The notes beneath the pieces were generated by a model, which did not search any database, had not been told where the DNA came from, and saw only the letters and a program-made list of their open reading frames with translations. Made by a program: the position numbers and the translations under genes. From Paenibacillus_AR mesotrionivorans (GTDB lineage: Bacteria; Bacillota; Bacilli; Paenibacillales; NBRC-103111), in contig NZ_JBJURJ010000001.1 in NCBI RefSeq assembly GCF_046098205.1, positions 248,001 to 312,000 on the forward strand: a stretch of DNA of 64,000 nt. Reading direction: 5' to 3'. This document shows, in pieces, positions 59,216 to 64,000 of this stretch (position 1 is the first letter of the stretch; every line of letters starts with the position of its first letter).

Positions 59216-60190
59216 CTAATACGAGCGGTTGCCCACAAAATGGGCAATGCGGATCAGATCATCCTTATGGCGGCCTGCGGGAAGCGGCTCCAACACCTGA
59301 ATGGCCTTTTGGATATAACGCTCAGCCAAGGCTTCGGCACGCTGCACACCCCGGCTGGAGAGCACCAGCTCCAAAAACCGGCTGATGTCCGTCTGTCCGT
59401 CGGCAGCTTGGATACGCTCAATTTCCGTCAGGAGCTCCACATTCAAATCCTCCTGCCGGAGCGCGTAGATGACCGGCAGGGTAATATTACCCTGGCGGAT
59501 ATCACTTCCCGGCGGTTTGCCAATCTGCTCCTCCGTTCCGCTTAAATCCAGCACATCATCCCTGATCTGGAAAGCCATACCGACATAATAACCGTATTGG
59601 TACAGCTTGGTGCTGATCACATCACCCGCTTCTGCCGCTAATGCCCCCAGCTGGCAGCTTACTGCGATGAGAAGGGCCGTTTTCCGCTTAATGCGGAGCA
59701 GATAATCCCTTACCCGCTGGCCTGAATGGAAAAACAGGCGGATCTGCTCCATTTCACCGATGCTCATCTCCACCAAGGCGGAGGACATAGAGCGGTGGAT
59801 ACGGGGATCAGCCAGCTGGGTAATCACCTCTAAGGCCCGGGCAAAAATGTAATCGCCCGTATACATGGCCACCCGGTTATCCCATTTGGCCCTGACGGTG
59901 GGTTGGCCGCGGCGGGTGTCCGAATCGTCAATCACATCGTCATGGACCAGCGAAGCCATGTGGATCAGTTCCATGGAAACGGCAATGTTCTTCAGCCTGT
60001 CCATATCGTACCGGCCGAACTGGCCGGACAGCAGGACAAACACTGGACGCAGCCGCTTGCCGCCCGCTTTAAGCAGATGCAGGGAGGTTTCGCTCAGTTG
60101 GACATGCTCCGAACGGACGGAACGGTCCAGCTCTTTTTCAATGTGATTCAGATCTTTTTTTAAGCGGGCATAAATGTCGACTATTTTCAT
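59216..60190 (-). CDS. hepT: Heptaprenyl diphosphate synthase component II
   Basis: 324 residues from the ATG at 60190 (MKIVDIYARLKKDLN), with AGGTG upstream. trans-Isoprenyl synthase with both Asp-rich motifs, LVHDDVIDDSDTRRG and FQIRDDVLD, and KRLRPVFVLL. With HepS (component I, right edge) it builds the C35 side chain of menaquinone-7. Its start overlaps the mqnA stop by four bases. Confidence 0.95.
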   Translation of the reverse strand: MKIVDIYARLKKDLNHIEKELDRSVRSEHVQLSETSLHLLKAGGKRLRPVFVLLSGQFGRYDMDRLKNIAVSMELIHMASLVHDDVIDDSDTRRGQPTVRAKWDNRVAMYTGDYIFARALEVITQLADPRIHRSMSSALVEMSIGEMEQIRLFFHSGQRVRDYLLRIKRKTALLIAVSCQLGALAAEAGDVISTKLYQYGYYVGMAFQIRDDVLDLSGTEEQIGKPPGSDIRQGNITLPVIYALRQEDLNVELLTEIERIQAADGQTDISRFLELVLSSRGVQRAEALAERYIQKAIQVLEPLPAGRHKDDLIRIAHFVGNRSY

Positions 60191-61044
60191 TCCTTCACCT
60201 GCATTAAGGTATTTTCCTTCCAGATCCGGATGGTTGGCTGCTTGTCCAACAGACCAAGCTCCGCAGCCAGCTTGAAATACAGCGACAATCCCTTCCACTG
60301 GGGCTCGGCAAAGTCGTAGGTCAGCTGATGAAAGTACCGGTCCCAATAGGCTTCAGTGCCCCCAATTGTAGCAACGGCCAAGCTGATCATGCCGCTGGCA
60401 TCCTTCAAGCCCTTCTCCTTGCTTTCTACGAAGGATTCGTACACCTCGCGGACCAGCTCCGGATACGCGTTCACCGCATCCTCCCGGATGGCCCAGACAG
60501 CGAAGGACATCCAATGCCCCGTCAGCCGGTTCCATTCCTGACCCAAGTCGGTTACCTGGTAACCGTGGTCCAGCCAGCTTGCCCGGATGGCGTCATCCCC
60601 GATAAGAAGAGCGCCGTCGGCTTCCTGCATCATGGCGTCCAAATTGGGCGGGGAGGAAAAATAAGACGGTGTCCCTTTATAATAATGCTCCAGGATGATC
60701 TTTAGCAAATTTACGGAGGTGGCCGAGGTGTTCACCAGGGCAATCCGGCCGTTGGCAATCTCGGCCAGCGGCTTCCGGTGGAAAAGCAGGATGGAATTCA
60801 CCGGCCCCCAGGCGCTGACGGACAGGTCCGGCAGCAGCACATATTCATCCGCATGCTCGCCGTAGGCGAAGCTGGATATGGGTCCCATGGCTACCGTTCC
60901 CTCCGCCATAGCCCGGTTCAAGCTGGCGGGAACCTGACGGAGCAGTTCCACACGTCCGGTGAATCGGTGTTCAGGAAAGTGATGAAAAATCGGCCACACA
61001 TTGGTGTAATCAATCCGGCCGATCCGTATCGGATATGGATTCAT
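60187..61044 (-). CDS. mqnA: Chorismate dehydratase, futalosine menaquinone pathway
   Basis: 285 residues from the ATG at 61044 (MNPYPIRIGRIDYTN), nine bases after GGGGAG. MqnA/MqnD-family periplasmic-binding-like fold: IGRIDYTNVWPIFH, MGPISSFAYGEHADEY, ALVNTSATSVNLLKIIL and LLIGDDAI. MqnA removes water from chorismate to start the futalosine route to menaquinone. It overlaps the end of the ubiX-like gene by 35 bases. Surrounding hep, ubiA and menG genes support a menaquinone role. Confidence 0.88.
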   Translation of the reverse strand: MNPYPIRIGRIDYTNVWPIFHHFPEHRFTGRVELLRQVPASLNRAMAEGTVAMGPISSFAYGEHADEYVLLPDLSVSAWGPVNSILLFHRKPLAEIANGRIALVNTSATSVNLLKIILEHYYKGTPSYFSSPPNLDAMMQEADGALLIGDDAIRASWLDHGYQVTDLGQEWNRLTGHWMSFAVWAIREDAVNAYPELVREVYESFVESKEKGLKDASGMISLAVATIGGTEAYWDRYFHQLTYDFAEPQWKGLSLYFKLAAELGLLDKQPTIRIWKENTLMQVKE

Positions 61045-61648
61045 TCGTATGCGCTCCCCATCTTGTATACATATCATGCTCGACATCCATCATATCCAGA
61101 ATTTTCCCAACCAGGAAGCGGACAATATCCTCCAGGCTCCGGGGCTGGTGGTAAAAGCCCGGCATGGCAGGAATAATCTTCACTCCGCTCCGGGCAAGAA
61201 TTAGCATATTTTCCAAATGAATCGCATGCAAGGGTGTTTCCCGCGGCACCAGAAGGAGGGGTCTGCCCTCCTTCAGCACCACGTCCGCCGCACGCTCCAG
61301 CAGATTGTCGGAAGCCCCCCTCGCCACGGCGGACAGGGTCCCCATGGAGCAAGGAACAATGACCATACCGGATGTGAGAAAGGAGCCGCTGGCTACAGAC
61401 GCTCCCACATCCCGGACCGGATGAAGGGTAAGCAAGCCTTCATCCGGGTCCAGCTGCGCTCTCAGCTCCGCTGTGCGGTCCGAGGTGTCCCAGCCCAGCT
61501 CGTCCTTCAACACCCGCCACCCGGCATCCGTTACAATCAGGTGCACGGGGATCCGCTGCCGGAGCAGCTCGCGGCACAGCTCCACGCCGTACACTACACC
61601 GCTTGCTCCCGTTATACCGACGATCCACGGCTTCCTTGCCTTTGACAT
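61010..61648 (-). CDS. UbiX-like flavin prenyltransferase (MqnM-type)
   Basis: 212 residues from the ATG at 61648, which overlaps the ubiA stop (TGATG). Rossmann-like flavoprotein with IVGITGASGVVYGVEL, IVPCSMGTLSAVARG, LLLVPRETPLHAIHLENM and PAMPGFYHQPRS. Family members make prenylated FMN for a UbiD-type decarboxylase. In futalosine organisms the UbiX-like partner works late in menaquinone synthesis. The UbiD-like partner is not in the window. Confidence 0.87.
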   Translation of the reverse strand: MSKARKPWIVGITGASGVVYGVELCRELLRQRIPVHLIVTDAGWRVLKDELGWDTSDRTAELRAQLDPDEGLLTLHPVRDVGASVASGSFLTSGMVIVPCSMGTLSAVARGASDNLLERAADVVLKEGRPLLLVPRETPLHAIHLENMLILARSGVKIIPAMPGFYHQPRSLEDIVRFLVGKILDMMDVEHDMYTRWGAHTNESISDTDRPD

Positions 61649-62514
61649 CAATGCACCACCATATCAAATAAGGTAAATACGAATACCAGCATGCTCAGAA
61701 TGCCATTCATCGTAAAGAACGCCGTATCCAGCTTGCTCAGGTCATGAGGCTTCACCAGGTGGTGCTCATAATACAGAATTACATAAGCAATAATGAGTCC
61801 CGCAAAAAATACCCAGCTTAAATCCGTAATCAGGTACAGAGCCGCAAAACCGACTGCAGTCATCACATGGAGCCCTCTGGAGATAATCAAAGCCTTGGCA
61901 ATCCCGAAGCGCGCCGGAATGGAATGCAGTCCTTCAGAACGGTCATACTCCACATCCTGGCAGGCATAGATAACATCAAATCCTGCAGTCCAGCATGCAA
62001 CCGTCAAATAAAACACAATCGAGATCCAGTCGATCCGTCCGGTCACCGCCACCCAGCCGCCCAGCGGCGCAAGCGCAATGGTTAAGCCAAGAATGATATG
62101 GCACAGCCAGGTAAACCGTTTGGTATAAGAATAAAAGACCAGGAAAAATACGGCGATAGGAAGCAGCTTGACGCATAATGGGTTCAGCTGGGAGCTGGCC
62201 CAGATTAATAAGGCGAATGAGGCCACAATAAACAGGATGACTTCTGCCGAGCTGATGAGACCCGCGGGAATAGCGCGGTTTTTCGTTCTGGGATTTCGTG
62301 CATCGATGGCCTTGTCAATGACCCGGTTCAGGCTCATGGCGGCCGTTCGGGCTCCCACCATCGCCAGGGTTACCCAGCCGATCTGGCTCCAAGAGGGCAG
62401 ATGCCCGTTCACCGTCATCGAACCCAGCAGGGCGCCCATATAAGCAAAGGGTAAGGCGAACACTGTATGTTCAAACTTAATCATTTCCAAGAAAATCTTA
62501 ATTTTATTCCACAT
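61648..62514 (-). CDS. UbiA-family prenyltransferase (MqnP-type)
   Basis: 288 residues with about eight membrane helices. Two Asp-rich prenyl-diphosphate sites: NRVIDKAIDARNPRTKNR and YACQDVEYDRSEG. Attaches the heptaprenyl chain to an aromatic acid. Placed between mqnA/ubiX and menG, it is most likely the menaquinone prenyltransferase of the futalosine route, not classical MenA. Overlaps menG by 11 bases. Confidence 0.88.
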   Translation of the reverse strand: MWNKIKIFLEMIKFEHTVFALPFAYMGALLGSMTVNGHLPSWSQIGWVTLAMVGARTAAMSLNRVIDKAIDARNPRTKNRAIPAGLISSAEVILFIVASFALLIWASSQLNPLCVKLLPIAVFFLVFYSYTKRFTWLCHIILGLTIALAPLGGWVAVTGRIDWISIVFYLTVACWTAGFDVIYACQDVEYDRSEGLHSIPARFGIAKALIISRGLHVMTAVGFAALYLITDLSWVFFAGLIIAYVILYYEHHLVKPHDLSKLDTAFFTMNGILSMLVFVFTLFDMVVH

Positions 62515-63247
62515 GCGCCGAGTCTCCCTTCTCCTGCCGGGGTTTGATCCCCAGATGCAGAGCGGCTATTCCGCCTGTGAAGGGCCTTGCTTCTACCCGC
62601 TCCAGGCCGCAATCCCTGAATATCCGGGCCAATTCCTTATGATCGGGAAACGTGATCAATGATTCCGGCAGCCACTTGTACTGCTCGTACCGCTTAGCCA
62701 GCAGGCGCCCCAGCACAGGAAGAATCCGCTGGAAGTAAAAATAATAAATCGACTTAAAGGGCTGCCAGGTAGGCTTGGACAATTCCAATGAAACCACCAT
62801 CCCGCCGGGTTTTACCACCCGCCGCATCTCCTCAATCACCTTAACCAGATCGGGTACATTGCGGAGCGCAAAGCCGATCGTGGCGTAATCGAAGGTATTA
62901 TCCGGGAACGGAAGCTCCATCGCGTTGCCTTCCATCAGCTCGATCTGCCGCTCCAGCCCCACATCCCGGACCTTAACTCTCCCCCGCTCCAGCATATTCC
63001 GGCTGAAATCAAGACCGACAATCCGCCCGGAGCCGCTGGCCTGGGCCATGGAGATGGTCCAGTCGCAGGTGCCGCAGCACAGGTCGATGGCCGTATCCCC
63101 CGGCTTCATGGCCATCCGTTTCATGGTTCGCTTGCGCCATAACTTATGCTGCCTGAAGCTCAGCACATCATTCATCAGATCGTACTTAGGGGCGATGCTC
63201 TCAAAGACCTCATGCACAAATTTTTCCTTGGATTGGGTGGAACTCAT
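62504..63247 (-). CDS. menG: Demethylmenaquinone methyltransferase
   Basis: 247 residues. UbiE/MenG family: VFESIAPKYDLMNDVLSFRQHKLWR, the SAM site AIDLCCGTCDWTI, GLDFSRNML and FPDNTFDYATIGFALRNVPD. Last methylation of menaquinone. Seven bases after hepS, as in the Bacillus hepS-menG-hepT cluster. Confidence 0.95.
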   Translation of the reverse strand: MSSTQSKEKFVHEVFESIAPKYDLMNDVLSFRQHKLWRKRTMKRMAMKPGDTAIDLCCGTCDWTISMAQASGSGRIVGLDFSRNMLERGRVKVRDVGLERQIELMEGNAMELPFPDNTFDYATIGFALRNVPDLVKVIEEMRRVVKPGGMVVSLELSKPTWQPFKSIYYFYFQRILPVLGRLLAKRYEQYKWLPESLITFPDHKELARIFRDCGLERVEARPFTGGIAALHLGIKPRQEKGDSAHVE

Positions 63248-63254
63248 CTGATTG

Positions 63255-64000
63255 TCACCTCATCGCTCCTCCAGCAGCCGGCGGCTGCCGCACCAGACGG
63301 AGAAAAGGATCCCCGATCTGCAGCAGCTCCTGCATCAGTCTGTCCGAATCCAGTCGCCTTGCTTTTTCATATAAATGACCCACTTGCTCATCCAATAACT
63401 GTAGAAGCTGTTCTTTAATCCTGCATTTCTGCATCAAGGCGTTGATCTGCTCCTGCTTGTCCGCGGACGATTCCAGCTGGCCAAGAAGTTCTCCGTACCC
63501 CTGCTCCCTCATCCGCCAGAATGCCCAGCTTTCCCGAAGCCGCTCCGGGTTGCCAAGCTGGTCCAACTCGTCCGCCAGCAGCTCGCAGCGGGTGAAGCAT
63601 TCAAGAATGTCCTGCCATGCTTTGCCCAGCCCACTTTTCATGAGATGGTCGAACCTTGCGAAAAGCTGTGCGCGGATGCCCGCCATCTGCTGAAGATACT
63701 CCTCCGCAGTCAGCTTCAATTGCCGGATGCGGGCGTACAGCGTCATTTTGAGCCGGTTGACCTCGCATATGGAACCTGCAATATGCTCCACCATGCCGAT
63801 CTCCCCGGCTTCGGACAGGAGATGATAATATCCTGAACTGAAATAATCACCCGCCAATACCTTCAACTGGCGGGAACGGACAGCCTTCTTTTCTTTCACC
63901 TGATTGGACATGGAAACCATCTCATGGATATCGATGCCCATTTGAACCAGAGATACGGCCAGCGTCAAGCTTTCTGCCGATTTCCCCGCATTGCCGGATT
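63255..64000 (-). CDS. hepS: Heptaprenyl diphosphate synthase component I (5' end beyond window)
   Basis: About 248 visible residues with no stop up to the window edge; the true start probably lies to the right, since B. subtilis HepS has about 60 residues before the matching region. Recognisable: QLKVLAGDYFSSGYYHLLSE and VNRLKMTLYARIRQL. A regulatory subunit without Asp-rich motifs that works with HepT. In Bacillus the next gene upstream is mtrB (TRAP). Confidence 0.88.
   Translation of the reverse strand, partial: SGNAGKSAESLTLAVSLVQMGIDIHEMVSMSNQVKEKKAVRSRQLKVLAGDYFSSGYYHLLSEAGEIGMVEHIAGSICEVNRLKMTLYARIRQLKLTAEEYLQQMAGIRAQLFARFDHLMKSGLGKAWQDILECFTRCELLADELDQLGNPERLRESWAFWRMREQGYGELLGQLESSADKQEQINALMQKCRIKEQLLQLLDEQVGHLYEKARRLDSDRLMQELLQIGDPFLRLVRQPPAAGGAMR

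Overview
The window looks like a piece of chromosome from a Paenibacillus-type Firmicute. It is moderately GC-rich and gene-dense, most genes lie on the minus strand, and several start at TTG behind strong Shine-Dalgarno sequences. Evidence for the assignment: S-layer-homology and copper-amine-oxidase-N cell-wall proteins, bacillithiol genes (bshA, bshB1), Rex, DnaD, a YpmB/TseB-like protein, and gene order that follows two well-known Bacillus subtilis blocks. One is panBCD-birA-cca-bshA-bshB1-mgsA-dapB-ypjD-ypjC-ypjB-ypjA plus dinG, ypmB, asnS and dnaD. The other is hepS-menG-hepT-ndk-cheR-aroC-aroB-aroH-trpEDCFBA-hisC-tyrA. No rRNA, tRNA, CRISPR array, prophage or intact insertion sequence was seen.

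Layout. 1-3892: cell-wall cluster (amidase, GerMN lipoprotein, SLH protein cut by the window edge). 4110-8129: leuCD with a divergent LysR regulator, then a nitrilase-family amidase. 8597-12868: proline operon proB-proA-proC with a proline T-box leader, ending in the methionine-salvage phosphatase mtnX. 12950-23574: dnaD, asnS, ackA, hbd, an FtsH-like protease with a membrane partner, a tseB-like gene, mtaD, a DUF47 gene and rex. 23571-36509: dinG, a TPR gene, panD-panC-panB, birA, cca, bshA, bshB1, mgsA, dapB, a second TPR gene and a MazG-type pyrophosphohydrolase. 36761-42782: ypjC, ypjB and ypjA homologues, an IDEAL-domain protein, a gamma-carbonic-anhydrase-like protein, an unknown protein and an ECF sigma/anti-sigma pair. 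43164-55559: a candidate small RNA, then tyrA, hisC, trpABFCDE, aroH, aroB, aroC. 56379-64000: an AT-rich aminoglycoside-phosphotransferase-like gene, a tiny HTH-like gene, cheR, ndk and the menaquinone/heptaprenyl cluster hepT-mqnA-ubiX-ubiA-menG-hepS, the last running off the right edge.

How the genes work together. aroB and aroC make chorismate. It then feeds tryptophan (trpE to trpA), prephenate (aroH), tyrosine (tyrA, hisC) and menaquinone through an MqnA-type futalosine route. panBCD, birA, leuCD, dapB and proBAC are further biosynthetic units. bshA and bshB1 make bacillithiol; mgsA, ackA, hbd and rex belong to overflow and redox metabolism.

Most interesting signals. (1) Intergenic repeat elements built from two forward and two reverse copies of a short unit. 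The unit-to-unit spacing is exactly 50/73/50 bp in two copies 48 kb apart, 50/78/50 in a related element, and 49-50/61-62/51 in a sequence-unrelated family. (2) A candidate CcpA-repressed small RNA of about 70 nt at 43164-43236, with a perfect sigma-A promoter and a strong terminator. (3) A TRAP-type attenuator ahead of trpE, with a ladder of GAG triplets and mutually exclusive antiterminator and terminator. (4) An FtsH-like protease whose extracytoplasmic domain appears to be encoded by a separate, overlapping gene. (5) A structured leader with a terminator before panB.
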